Shown here: in pieces, positions 25,480 to 35,965 of the stretch
Layout of the letters: each line of letters opens with the position of its first letter
Position numbering within the stretch: the stretch's first letter is position 1
Source: Oscillospiraceae bacterium
GTDB taxonomy: Bacteria; Bacillota; Clostridia; Oscillospirales; Oscillospiraceae
NCBI GenBank assembly: GCA_017535865.1
Contig: JAFXTM010000001.1
Coordinates: forward strand, 99,312 to 163,311
Length of the DNA: 64,000 nt
Direction: 5' to 3'
Position numbers and translations under genes: made by a program
Notes under the pieces: model-generated
The model's database searches: none
The model's input: the letters and a program-made list of their open reading frames with translations, nothing else
Told to the model about the DNA's origin: nothing

Positions 25480-27573
25480 TCACACCCTGAACAGCAGGTC
25501 GCCGTAGGTCGGGAAGGGCCAGTAATCCGCGGCGGTCAGGGTCTCGGCCTCGTCGCACAGCGCACGGAGCGCCGCCATTTCCTTAAGCACGCTGTCCCGG
25601 ATGTAGAAGGCCTGTTCCGTCATGTCGGCCTCGGCACGTGCAGAGACCGTCTCCTCGAGGCTCTCGATGGCGTCGTCGATGCCGTCCGCCAGAGCGGAGA
25701 GCCTGGTGAGCAGCTTGGTTTCCACCCGGCACGGCAGCACCGGAACGGCCTTCTTCTGTTCATTCAGGCTCGCGGACAGGTCGCTCAGATAGCGCAGGAT
25801 GGCCGGAAGGATCTCTTTTCTTGCCATGTCCACCATGGTCAGCGCCTCGATGCGGACCGTGCGGACATAGTTCTCCATCGTGATCTCATAGCGGGAGGCG
25901 ATCTCCGCCTCGGTGAACACCCCGTGCCGCGTGAGCATCTCCACGTTTTCCGGATGCAGGACCATCTGCAGCGCGTCCGGGGTCGTACGCAGATTCAGCA
26001 GACCGCGGACCTCCGTCGCCTCCTTGATCCAGGCGTCGTCGTAGCCGTTGCCGTTGAAGAGGATCCGCTTGTGTGCGGAGATGGTTTCCCTGATGAGCGC
26101 ATGCAGACGGACGTCGAAGTCGCCCGACCCGCTCTCCAGCGTGTCTGCGAACTGACGCAGCGCCTCCGCCACGGCGGCGTTGAGCATGATGTTGGCACAG
26201 GAGATGGAATCGTTGGAGCCCACCATGCGGAACTCAAACTTGTTGCCCGTAAAGGCAAAGGGCGAGGTGCGGTTGCGGTCCGTCGCGTCGCGGTTGAAGC
26301 GCGGGAGCACGTCCGCGCCGAGGCGCAGGCGGCGCTTCTCCGTGCCCGCGTAAGGGCTGTCGCTCTCGATGGCGTTCAGCACGGCGGTGAGCTCGTCGCC
26401 CAGGAAGATCGAAATGACCGCGGGCGGGGCCTCATTCGCGCCGAGGCGGTGGTCGTTCCCGGCCGAGGCCACGCTCAGCCGCAGCAGGCCCTGATACTCG
26501 TCCACGGCCTTGATGACCGCCACCAGGAAGAGCAGGAACTGGGCGTTCTCGTAGGGCGTGTCGCCGGGGCTCAGGAGATTCACGCCCGTATCCGTTGACA
26601 GAGACCAGTTGTTGTGCTTGCCGCTGCCGTTCACGCCGGCGAAGGGCTTTTCATGCAGCAGGCACATGAGGTTATGCTTGCGCGCGACCTTTTTCATGAT
26701 CTCCATCATCAGCTGGTTGTGGTCGGCAGCGATGTTGCTCACCGTGAAGATCGGGGCGAGCTCATGCTGGCAGGGGGCGACCTCGTTATGCTCGGTCTTG
26801 GCGTAGATGCCGAGCTTCCAAAGCTCCTCGTTCAGCTCCTCCATGAAGGCCTTGACGCGGGGCTTGATCGCACCGAAGTAGTGGTCTTCCAGCTCCTGCC
26901 CTTTCGGCGGCTTCGCGCCGAACAGGGTCCTGCCGGTGTAGATCAGATCCTTGCGCTTGAGATACAGGTCCCGGTCGATCAGGAAATACTCCTGCTCCGG
27001 ACCGACATTGGGCACGACGCGCTTCACATCGGCGTTGCCGAAGAGCCGCAGCACCCGCAGCGCCTCGCGGTTGAGCGCCTCCATGCTGCGCAGCAGGGGC
27101 GTTTTCTTGTCCAGCGCCTCGCCGCCGTAGGAGCAGAAGGCGGTGGGGATGCAGAGCGTCTTTTCTTTTATGAACGCGTAGGAGGTCGGGTCCCAGGCCG
27201 TATAGCCCCGCGCCTCGAAGGTGGCGCGCAGACCGCCGGAGGGGAAGCTGGAGGCGTCGGGCTCGCCGGTGATGAGCTCCTTGCCGGAGAACTTCATGAT
27301 CACGTGGCTGTCCGGCGCGGGAGAAAGAAAGCCCTCATGCTTCTCTGCCGTGATGCCGGTCAGAGGCTGGAACCAATGGGTGAAGTGGGTCGCGCCGTTT
27401 TCGACGGCCCAGGCGCACATGGCGTCTGCCACCGCGTTTGCGACGGACAGGTCCAGTTTCTTTCCTTTGCGGATCGTGTCCTTCAGGCTGTGATATACCT
27501 CTGCCGAAAGCCTTGCGCGCATGACCTTGTCGTCAAATACCATGCTTCCGAACAGTTCCGGAACACTGCTCAT
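25480..27573 (-). CDS. glnN: Type III glutamine synthetase GlnN
   Basis: ATP-dependent ammonium assimilation into glutamine. The 697-aa protein is of the large GSIII class (about 700 aa). Typical blocks are [66 protein letters not shown] and [18 protein letters not shown]. The start [13 protein letters not shown] at 27573 is chosen because AAGGAGG lies just upstream; a reading 15 codons longer has no such site. It lies between the Amt-PII gene and glmS, with its own promoter and leader hairpin. Confidence 0.96.
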   Translation of the reverse strand: MSSVPELFGSMVFDDKVMRARLSAEVYHSLKDTIRKGKKLDLSVANAVADAMCAWAVENGATHFTHWFQPLTGITAEKHEGFLSPAPDSHVIMKFSGKELITGEPDASSFPSGGLRATFEARGYTAWDPTSYAFIKEKTLCIPTAFCSYGGEALDKKTPLLRSMEALNREALRVLRLFGNADVKRVVPNVGPEQEYFLIDRDLYLKRKDLIYTGRTLFGAKPPKGQELEDHYFGAIKPRVKAFMEELNEELWKLGIYAKTEHNEVAPCQHELAPIFTVSNIAADHNQLMMEIMKKVARKHNLMCLLHEKPFAGVNGSGKHNNWSLSTDTGVNLLSPGDTPYENAQFLLFLVAVIKAVDEYQGLLRLSVASAGNDHRLGANEAPPAVISIFLGDELTAVLNAIESDSPYAGTEKRRLRLGADVLPRFNRDATDRNRTSPFAFTGNKFEFRMVGSNDSISCANIMLNAAVAEALRQFADTLESGSGDFDVRLHALIRETISAHKRILFNGNGYDDAWIKEATEVRGLLNLRTTPDALQMVLHPENVEMLTRHGVFTEAEIASRYEITMENYVRTVRIEALTMVDMARKEILPAILRYLSDLSASLNEQKKAVPVLPCRVETKLLTRLSALADGIDDAIESLEETVSARAEADMTEQAFYIRDSVLKEMAALRALCDEAETLTAADYWPFPTYGDLLFRV

Positions 27574-27618
27574 AATCCTTTCCTCCTTAGATCCTGTCTT
27601 GTTGACTGGAAAAAGCAT

Positions 27619-27641
27619 TTGAGAGGCCGGGCGCCTCTCAA
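27619..27641 (-). promoter_or_regulatory. Leader hairpin with U-tract upstream of glnN
   Basis: On the minus strand TTGAGAGGC / GCCTCTCAA form a 9-bp stem with a GCCCG loop, followed by ATGCTTTTTCC. It lies at the very 5' end of the predicted transcript, 46 nt before the start codon, and could act as an attenuator or stabilising hairpin. Confidence 0.5.
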
Positions 27642-27650
27642 CATGCGGTC

Positions 27651-27679
27651 ATTTTACGCTGTTGGATGGCAAAAAGCAA
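27651..27679 (-). promoter_or_regulatory. Promoter of glnN-glmS
   Basis: Minus strand: -35 TTGCTT (27674-27679), 17-nt spacer, -10 TAAAAT (27651-27656). Confidence 0.65.
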
Positions 27680-27754
27680 GAAGGAATATATGGAGTCCGC
27701 CCTTATCATTTACATTGCGTATGATAAAGAAAAGGCCCCTCCTATGTTTCCGGT

Positions 27755-29437
27755 CTACTCGGCTATCTGCAGCGCATCGTAACCGGACTCTCCGGTACGG
27801 ATACGGACCACGTCCTCCACGTCGCAGACAAAGATCTTGCCGTCTCCGATCTCGCCGGTATGCAGCGCCGCGTTCGCCGCCGCTACCACGAGCTCCGGAT
27901 CGACTTTCGAAACCACGATGTCGACCTGCAGCTTGGGCGTGAGATGCATGCTCATCTCGATGCCGCGGTACTGACCGGTCTTGCCTTTTTGTGTGCCGCA
28001 GCCCATGACGTTGGTGACCGTCATGCCTGTGACGCCGATCCCGGCCATCGTATCCCGCAGCGTGCCGAAGCGCGCCTCGTCGCAGAGGATGCGCACCAGC
28101 GTATACCGCTTCTGTCCGACCGGCGTTTCACGCAGTCCGGACGAGAGCGAGAGAGGAAAAGGCTGAAGGCCCTCGGTGTCGACCGGGCCGTCGGAATGCA
28201 CGCCCAAGGTGGATTCGATGGGAATGAAGTCCGCATAGGCATTGGCCAGGCCGTGTTCCGTCACATCCAGGCCTTCGATCTCCTCTTCCGCACCGGCACG
28301 CAGACCGATCGTTCCCCGGATAAGCTTGAAAACCAGGATCATACACAGGACCGTATAGGTCCCGACGACGAGCACGCCGAGGCATTGCACGCCCAGCTGC
28401 CGCAACCCGCCGCCGTAGAACAATCCTTTTGTTCCGTAATTCTCGTTGCAGGCAAAGAGCCCGACGGCAACGGTGCCCCAGATACCGTTGACGCAGTGGA
28501 CTGCAACCGCCCCGACCGGGTCGTCCACATGGAAACGGATATCCAGGTTTTCCACAGCCAAGTCCACAAGAATGCCGGAGACGACGCCGATGACCGCAGC
28601 GCCGGCGGCGTCCACGCTGGCGCAGCCCGCGGTGATGGCGACCAGTCCGGCCAGCGAGGCGTTGAGGCACATGGAAACGTCGGGCTTGCCGTTTTTCATC
28701 CAGGTAAAGAGCATACAGGTGACTGTCGCCACAGCCGGAGCGATCGTCGTGGTCCCGAAAATACGGGCCATTTCTTCCACATCTGCGGCCGCCGCGCCGT
28801 TAAAGCCATACCAGGCGAACCAGAGAATGAAAACGCCCAAAGCTCCCAAGGTCACCGAGTGTCCCGGGATCGCGTTGGAGACGATGCTGCCGTCCTCTTT
28901 CTTCGTATACTTTCCGATGCGGGGCCCAAGGATCGCCGCGCCGACCAGCGCCGACAGGCCGCCCACCATATGGATAACACAGGACCCGGCAAAGTCGACA
29001 AAGCGCTGCTTCGACAGCCAGCCGCCGCCCCAGACCCAGCCTGCCTCGATCGGATAAATGAGCAGGCTGATGATCGCGGAATACAAACAATAGGCGGAAA
29101 ACTTTGTTCGCTCCGCCATGGCGCCGGACACGATCGTGGCGGCCGTCGCGCAAAACACCAGTTGGAATACGAAAGACGACCAGTCGAAGCTCTCAAAGTC
29201 CAGGAACATCCCCCAGTCCGGTCTGCCGATCAGGCCAAAAGCGCCGTGCCGCCCCATCATCAGCCCATATCCAAGCAGAAAAAACATGACCGTACCGATG
29301 CAAAAGTCCATCAGGTTTTTCATAATGATATTGCCTGCGTTCTTTGCCCTTGTGAAACCGGTCTCTACCATGGCGAAGCCGCATTGCATGAAAAAGACGA
29401 GGATCGCGCTGACGAGAAACCAAACCGACATGTCCAT
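27755..29437 (-). CDS. amtB: Ammonium transporter fused to a PII signalling domain
   Basis: 560-aa fusion. Residues about 1-405 are an 11-helix Amt channel, with twin-histidine pore residues in CVIHMVGGLSALVG and VAVHCVNGIWGTVAVG. After a linker, residues about 445-550 are a GlnB/GlnK domain (RYTLVRILCDEARFGTLRDTMAGIGVTGMT, T-loop GTQKGKTGQYRG, B-loop TGEIGDGKIFV, C-loop RIRTGE). The T-loop residue equivalent to Tyr51, the uridylylation site, is Met (RGIEMSM), so uridylylation is unlikely; ligand-binding Lys and Arg residues are kept. The start MDMSVWF is set by GGAGGT 7 nt upstream. It presumably gates ammonium entry in cis by ATP/ADP/2-oxoglutarate. Confidence 0.94.
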   Translation of the reverse strand: MDMSVWFLVSAILVFFMQCGFAMVETGFTRAKNAGNIIMKNLMDFCIGTVMFFLLGYGLMMGRHGAFGLIGRPDWGMFLDFESFDWSSFVFQLVFCATAATIVSGAMAERTKFSAYCLYSAIISLLIYPIEAGWVWGGGWLSKQRFVDFAGSCVIHMVGGLSALVGAAILGPRIGKYTKKEDGSIVSNAIPGHSVTLGALGVFILWFAWYGFNGAAAADVEEMARIFGTTTIAPAVATVTCMLFTWMKNGKPDVSMCLNASLAGLVAITAGCASVDAAGAAVIGVVSGILVDLAVENLDIRFHVDDPVGAVAVHCVNGIWGTVAVGLFACNENYGTKGLFYGGGLRQLGVQCLGVLVVGTYTVLCMILVFKLIRGTIGLRAGAEEEIEGLDVTEHGLANAYADFIPIESTLGVHSDGPVDTEGLQPFPLSLSSGLRETPVGQKRYTLVRILCDEARFGTLRDTMAGIGVTGMTVTNVMGCGTQKGKTGQYRGIEMSMHLTPKLQVDIVVSKVDPELVVAAANAALHTGEIGDGKIFVCDVEDVVRIRTGESGYDALQIAE

Positions 29438-29460
29438 ATCCGCACCTCCAAAAAACGAAA

Positions 29461-29492
29461 GCAAAGATACTGCGCTGCGCGCGGCATCTTTG
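29461..29492 (-). promoter_or_regulatory. Terminator-like leader hairpin upstream of amt
   Basis: Minus strand GCAAAGAT ... ATCTTTGC stem with a GC-rich interior, followed by TTTCGTTTTTT directly before the ribosome site. Its place between promoter and start codon suggests transcription attenuation; the anti-terminating signal is not recognisable. Confidence 0.6.
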
Positions 29493-29512
29493 CCGTTTGA
29501 AAACTGAACGTG

Positions 29513-29541
29513 ATTATACCGGCAGGGAAAAGCGAAGTCAA
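29513..29541 (-). promoter_or_regulatory. Promoter of the Amt-PII gene
   Basis: Minus strand: -35 TTGACT (29536-29541), 17-nt spacer, perfect -10 TATAAT (29513-29518). Confidence 0.85.
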
Positions 29542-29668
29542 GTCTCCGGCCATACTGTTTTTCTTATGAAAGCCAGAGGCTTTGCCAATGGATTTGTTCG
29601 TCGGATCATACGATTTTTATATGGCTTGACCAACAGGATACATATTTTCTTTCTTTTTGGGTCTGTGT

Positions 29669-29955
29669 TATAGTGCTCTTGTCTCCGGGAGATCGACCGG
29701 GGATACAAGCAAAAGGCCATGAGGGAGACAGGCCGCAAAAGAATGCCGTCACAGCGAGCCGGGGATCGGTGGAAGCCCGGTATGGGCGCTTTTGTCCGGT
29801 AACACTCCGGAGCCGCGAACCCAAAGCGAAAGCCGGTAGGGGAGCTGCAAGCCCAGCGTTAACGGGGCAGGGGTTGTCGGACCCCGGCGAGAGACCGCGT
29901 CAGCGGTGAAAAAAGGTGGCACCACGGATACGCAGCTTATCCGTCCTTTTGGATG
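29669..29955 (+). promoter_or_regulatory. T-box riboswitch, asparagine specifier
   Basis: The tRNA-sensing leader starts from the -10 box TATAGT at 29669-29674. Stem I features include AGCGAGCCGGGGATCGGTGG and AAGCCCGG near 29755-29780. The specifier AAC (Asn) sits at 29801-29803 in CCGGTAACACTCCGGAG. The T-box proper is AAGGTGGCACCACGG (29913-29927). The terminator stem ACGGATA/TATCCGT (29924-29930, 29938-29944) is followed by CCTTTT. Uncharged tRNA-Asn should pair here and allow asnB transcription. Confidence 0.92.
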
Positions 29956-29991
29956 GATGAAGCTGCGATTATTATCCGGAGGTGTTTTTTT

Positions 29992-31575
29992 ATGTGTTGT
30001 GTGATGGGTTTTCTGAGCAAGCTCTATTCCCCCGAGCAGATCCGGCCGTATTTTGACCGGACGAAATCCCGCGGCCCGGACGACACGCGGATCGAAACGA
30101 TCCCGGGCGGCCTGCTCTGCTTTCACCGCCTGGCCATCATGGGCCTGCACGACGAAGGCATGCAGCCCTTTTCGCTGGGAAAGAACACTGTCGTCTGCAA
30201 CGGGGAGCTCTACGGCTGGCGGCCGGTGCGCCGGGAGTTGGAGGCAAAGGGCTATGTCTTTCGGAGCGATTCCGACTGCGAGCTGCTGCTGCCCCTGTAC
30301 GAGCAGTACGGCCTCGGCATGTTCGAGAAGCTGGACGCGGAGTTTGCCCTGATCCTCTACGATGGGGAGCGGGATCGTCTGATCGCGGGGCGCGACCCCA
30401 TCGGCATCCGTCCGCTCTACTACGGGTATTTTTCCGACGGCAGCATCGCCTTCGCCAGCGAGGCGCAGAACCTGCTGGGCCTTTGCGAGACGATCCTGCC
30501 CTTCCCGCCCGGCCACTATTACGACGGCGAGCGCTTTGTCCGCTACGCCGATCTGACGACGGTGGAGACCTGCAGCGCGGACGATTTGGAAACGGTCTGC
30601 GCGCAGATACGCGAAAAGCTGATCGCCGGGGTGGAAAAGCGCCTTGACGCGGACGCGCCGCTCGGCTTTCTGCTCTCCGGCGGCCTGGATTCGAGCCTGG
30701 TCTGCGCGATCTCCGCGAAGCTCCTGGGCCGTAAGATCCGGACCTTCGCCATCGGCATGGATCTCGACCCGATCGACCTGAAATACGCGCAGATCGCGGC
30801 GGACTATATCGGTGCGGAGCACACGGCCTTCCACATGACGCGCGAGGATGTTCTTTCGGCGCTGGAGGAAGTGATCCGCCTGCTCGGCACCTGGGACATC
30901 ACCACGATCCGCGCGAGCCTGGGCATGTATCTCTGCTGCAAGGCGATCCACGAGACGACTGACGTGCGCGTGCTGATGACAGGCGAGATCTCCGACGAGC
31001 TGTTCGGATATAAATACACGGACTTTGCCCCCTCGGCCGAGGCCTTCCAGGCGGAGGCGAAGAAGCGCATCGACGAGCTGCACATGTACGACGTGCTGCG
31101 CGCAGACCGCTGCATCTCGGTCAACTCTCTCGAGGCGCGCGTACCCTTCGGCGATCTCGATTTCGTGCGCACCGTCATGCGCATCAACCCCGAGCTGAAG
31201 CTCAACACCTACGGTATGGGGAAATACCTGCTGCGCCACGCCTTTGAAAAGGACCGCATCCTGCCCGACGAGATCCTGTGGCGGCAGAAAGCGGCCTTCT
31301 CCGACGCGGTGGGGCACTCGATGGTCGACGATCTCAAAGCCTACGCGGAGACCGTCTATTCCGACGAGGCTTTCCGGGAGGGCTGCGCAAAGTATGACTA
31401 TCACGCGCCTTTTACAAAGGAGAGCCTGCTTTACCGCGACATCTTTGAGAAGTACTATCCCGGCCAGGCGGCGATGATCGCGGACTTCTGGATGCCGAAC
31501 CCGGATTGGGAGGGCTGCCGCGTGGACGATCCCTCCGCCCGGGTTCTCTCAAACTACGGCGCAAGCGGAAAATAG
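29992..31575 (+). CDS. asnB: Asparagine synthetase (glutamine-hydrolysing)
   Basis: Converts aspartate, glutamine and ATP to asparagine. The 527-aa protein has an Ntn glutaminase domain with Cys2 exposed after Met removal (MCCVMGFLSK), SRGPDDTR, CFHRLAIMG, CNGELYGW and the synthetase domain with PP-loop LLSGGLDSSLVCAIS, TGEISDELFGYKYT and LEARVPFGDLDFV. The start at 29992 is required to put Cys at position 2; GGAGGTG precedes it. Slightly shorter than E. coli AsnB (554). Controlled by the Asn T-box directly upstream. Confidence 0.95.
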   Translation: MCCVMGFLSKLYSPEQIRPYFDRTKSRGPDDTRIETIPGGLLCFHRLAIMGLHDEGMQPFSLGKNTVVCNGELYGWRPVRRELEAKGYVFRSDSDCELLLPLYEQYGLGMFEKLDAEFALILYDGERDRLIAGRDPIGIRPLYYGYFSDGSIAFASEAQNLLGLCETILPFPPGHYYDGERFVRYADLTTVETCSADDLETVCAQIREKLIAGVEKRLDADAPLGFLLSGGLDSSLVCAISAKLLGRKIRTFAIGMDLDPIDLKYAQIAADYIGAEHTAFHMTREDVLSALEEVIRLLGTWDITTIRASLGMYLCCKAIHETTDVRVLMTGEISDELFGYKYTDFAPSAEAFQAEAKKRIDELHMYDVLRADRCISVNSLEARVPFGDLDFVRTVMRINPELKLNTYGMGKYLLRHAFEKDRILPDEILWRQKAAFSDAVGHSMVDDLKAYAETVYSDEAFREGCAKYDYHAPFTKESLLYRDIFEKYYPGQAAMIADFWMPNPDWEGCRVDDPSARVLSNYGASGK

Positions 31576-31577
31576 GA

Positions 31578-31606
31578 TTGCGCAAATCATAGGAATCGTG
31601 TATACT
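31578..31606 (+). promoter_or_regulatory. Promoter of the LysR-fumC unit
   Basis: -35 TTGCGC (31578-31583), 17-nt spacer, -10 TATACT (31601-31606). The 165-nt leader contains CCATGCGC/GCGCATGG and CGCCGC/GCGGCG stems of unknown role. Confidence 0.65.
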
Positions 31607-31771
31607 TTCTCTCATAAATTTCCATGCGCCATGTGTTTTGCCGAGACACGCAAGCGTTGAGCGCATGGGGATCTGTCGTGCATCAAAACCGGTCGCCGCG
31701 TCAGCGGCGCGGTTCTGGCGCGTTAAAAAACTCCCGTGGCAGCGCAGCTTTCACAGAAAGAAGGTGTGCAT

Positions 31772-32722
31772 ATGGATCTCAGAGCCTTGCACTATTTTGT
31801 CGTGGTCGCGGAGGAGCTCAATATCACCCGCGCCGCCGAACGCCTGAACATGAGCCAGCCGCCGCTCTCGGCCCAGATCAAAGGCCTGGAAGATGAGCTG
31901 GGCGTCCAGCTTTTTATCCGGGGAAAGCGCCATCTGACGATCACGGAGGCCGGTCTCCATCTGTACCGCCGGGCACGTCAGATCCTGGAGCTCACGGACC
32001 AGACGCAGCAGGAGCTGACGACCCTGGATGGGCTTTCCGGGGATTTCCGCATCAGTCTGGTGGAGGGGCGAGCCCCTTTTCTGCTTGCCCGCTGGATCGC
32101 CGGTTTTCATTCCGAGTTTCCGCGCGTCGCGGTCCATCTGTGGAACGGCAGCGGTGACGAAGCCATGGAGCGGCTCCAGCGCGGGCTGGCCGATCTGGCG
32201 CTCGTCGCAGCGCCCTATAACCAGGAGCAGTTCGACGGGATCGTTGTCGGTCGGGAGCCCTGGGTCGCCATGATATCGAAGCAGCATCCTCTTTCAAAAG
32301 AGGAGGGCGCTTTCCTTCCGCTTCAGAAGCTGGCCGGTCATTCCCTGTATATCCCGAGCCGCCGTTCCCGTCTGGATTCCATCCGGGCCTGGTTTGGAGA
32401 GATCGGAGAAGAGCCGAACATCGCGGGCGATCTATCCAGCTATATCGACGCCGTGGCCCTCTCGGAGCAGAACGCCGGGATCTGTATCTACCCCATGACG
32501 ACCTATAACGAAAGCGATCTGATCGTAAAGAAGATCATCACCGAGACTGCACGGCAGGTCGAATATGCGCTTATCTGGAAGCGCAACGTGCGGCAGACAG
32601 AACTTCAACAGGAATTCATCAACTACGTACAGGACTGCATGGAGGAAGAGCGGAGAGGGACACAGCGGTATCTGCTGCCCGAGCGGGAGTATATTCCCCC
32701 GGCGGGTACGAAGTATCTGTGA
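31772..32722 (+). CDS. LysR-family transcription regulator
   Basis: 316-aa LysR-type regulator. The N-terminal winged helix is MDLRALHYFVVVAEELNITRAAERLNMSQPPLSAQIKGLEDELGVQLF, and the C-terminal effector domain follows (about 90-300). The start MDLRAL is supported by AGAAGGTG upstream. It is unusual among LysR genes in being co-directional with and directly ahead of its likely target fumC, 32 bp away. A C4-dicarboxylate or aromatic effector is possible but not shown by sequence. Confidence 0.9.
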   Translation: MDLRALHYFVVVAEELNITRAAERLNMSQPPLSAQIKGLEDELGVQLFIRGKRHLTITEAGLHLYRRARQILELTDQTQQELTTLDGLSGDFRISLVEGRAPFLLARWIAGFHSEFPRVAVHLWNGSGDEAMERLQRGLADLALVAAPYNQEQFDGIVVGREPWVAMISKQHPLSKEEGAFLPLQKLAGHSLYIPSRRSRLDSIRAWFGEIGEEPNIAGDLSSYIDAVALSEQNAGICIYPMTTYNESDLIVKKIITETARQVEYALIWKRNVRQTELQQEFINYVQDCMEEERRGTQRYLLPEREYIPPAGTKYL

Positions 32723-32754
32723 CACCGGCTTGCGCAGGCAAAGGAGAACTGCCC

Positions 32755-34143
32755 GTGAAGGAAGACAAAACTGTGCGCATGGAGCGGGACACCATGGGAG
32801 AGCTTTTTGTCCCATCGGATCGTTACTGGGGTCCCCAAACGCAGCGGAGCCTGGAACACTTCCCCATCGGAGTCGGGTATGAGACCATGCCCATCGAGAT
32901 CCTCAAAGCATTTGGCATCATCAAGCACGGGGCTGCTCTTGCCAATCACAGGCTGCTTCCCGATAAGCTGACGGAAGAGAAGCTGTCTGTGATCGCGCAG
33001 GCCGCGGAAGAGGTCGCCAACGGACTGTTGAACGCGCATTTCCCTCTCGTCGTCTGGCAGACCGGCTCGGGTACGCATACCAACATGAATGTCAACGAGG
33101 TCATTGCGAACCGGGCAAATGAACTTGCCGGAAAAAAGATTTGCCATCCCAACGACGACGTGAATATGAGCCAGTCCTCCAACGACTGCTTTCCGACCGC
33201 GCTCTGCATTTCCTCCGTTCTCTCCCTGGAGCGGAGGCTGCTTCCCGCCGTGCATACGCTGATCGGCGTTTTTGCGGAACTGGAAGAGAAAAACCGGGAC
33301 GTCATAAAATGCGGACGAACGCATCTGCAGGATGCCGTGCCTCTTTCTTTTGCACAGGAGATCAGCGGCTGGCGCAGTTCTCTGGAACGGGATGCCGACT
33401 TGATCGGTCTTGCTCTGGAGCCGCTGCGGGATCTGGCTTTGGGCGGCACGGCGGTCGGGACCGGGCTGAACGCGCCGGCCGGATTTGCGGAAATAGCGGC
33501 GGAAGAGATCTCCCGCCTGGCCGGGACCGGATTCTCCAGCGCGAAAAACAAGTTCCATGCGCTGACCTCGCTCGATGAGATCGTTTTTGCTCACGCTGCG
33601 GTCAAATCGCTGGCCGCCGACATGATGAAGATCGCCAACGACATCCGCTGGCTGGCCAGCGGGCCGCGCTGCGGTCTGGGCGAAATACGGATCCCCGCCA
33701 ATGAGCCGGGCAGTTCGATCATGCCCGGCAAGGTCAATCCCACACAATGCGAGCAGGTCACCATGGTGGCCGTTCAGGTCATGGGGAATGATACGACCAT
33801 CGGCGTCGCCGCTTCGCAGGGGAACTTCGAATTGAATGTGTTTCTTCCGGTCGTAGCGTATAACATCCTGCAGTCTGTACGGCTGCTGTCCGAGTCCATC
33901 GCCGCCTTTACCTCCTTTTGTGCGGAGGGGATCGAGCCAAACGCGGAGATCATGCGCCGCGATCTCGACCGATCGCTGATGGTCGCAGCGGCGCTGAATC
34001 CGATAATCGGGTACGAGAACGCTGCCCGGGCCGCCTCGCTGGCCCTCTCGGAAAACATCAGCCTGCGGGAGGCCTGCGTGAAGCTGGACCTGCTGAGCGG
34101 AGAGCGATTTGATGAGATCGTCCGGCCGGACAAGATGATTTGA
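32755..34143 (+). CDS. fumC: Class II fumarate hydratase
   Basis: Interconverts fumarate and malate. The 462-aa protein has the fumarase/aspartase blocks TGSGTHTNMNVNEVIANRA, SSNDCFPTA, GRTHLQDAVPLS, GTAVGTGLNAP and the signature GSSIMPGKVNPTQCE. TQCE, instead of aspartase PxxPE, points to fumarase. GTG start at 32755 with AAAGGAG about 8 nt upstream. As the window also has fumarate-reductase-like flavoproteins, it could supply fumarate for anaerobic respiration or the reductive TCA branch. Confidence 0.92.
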   Translation: MKEDKTVRMERDTMGELFVPSDRYWGPQTQRSLEHFPIGVGYETMPIEILKAFGIIKHGAALANHRLLPDKLTEEKLSVIAQAAEEVANGLLNAHFPLVVWQTGSGTHTNMNVNEVIANRANELAGKKICHPNDDVNMSQSSNDCFPTALCISSVLSLERRLLPAVHTLIGVFAELEEKNRDVIKCGRTHLQDAVPLSFAQEISGWRSSLERDADLIGLALEPLRDLALGGTAVGTGLNAPAGFAEIAAEEISRLAGTGFSSAKNKFHALTSLDEIVFAHAAVKSLAADMMKIANDIRWLASGPRCGLGEIRIPANEPGSSIMPGKVNPTQCEQVTMVAVQVMGNDTTIGVAASQGNFELNVFLPVVAYNILQSVRLLSESIAAFTSFCAEGIEPNAEIMRRDLDRSLMVAAALNPIIGYENAARAASLALSENISLREACVKLDLLSGERFDEIVRPDKMI

Positions 34144-34217
34144 GAAAGCCGGCTCGCACTATACTTTTCTTGTATGATTCTTCTTTTGCGTATCCTATAA
34201 CAGCGGCTGCGGTGTTC

Positions 34218-34247
34218 TTGACAGGCCCGGCAGCCGTGTGTTATAGT
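34218..34247 (+). promoter_or_regulatory. Promoter of the pyrG-guaA-purA-purB cluster
   Basis: Consensus -35 TTGACA (34218-34223), 18-nt spacer, -10 TATAGT (34242-34247). Confidence 0.8.
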
Positions 34248-34261
34248 GTGAGCCGTATTGA

Positions 34262-35962
<1,701 letters not shown>

Positions 35963-35965
35963 GCG

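Noticed and set aside
23625-29437. Classic glutamine (glnA) riboswitch in front of amt
   Set aside because: A CGTTCA segment is present but the conserved GGAAGTAGG-type core is missing.
32755-34143. Aspartase (aspA) instead of fumarase
   Set aside because: The signature loop ends in TQCE, typical of class II fumarase, not the PxxPE of aspartase.
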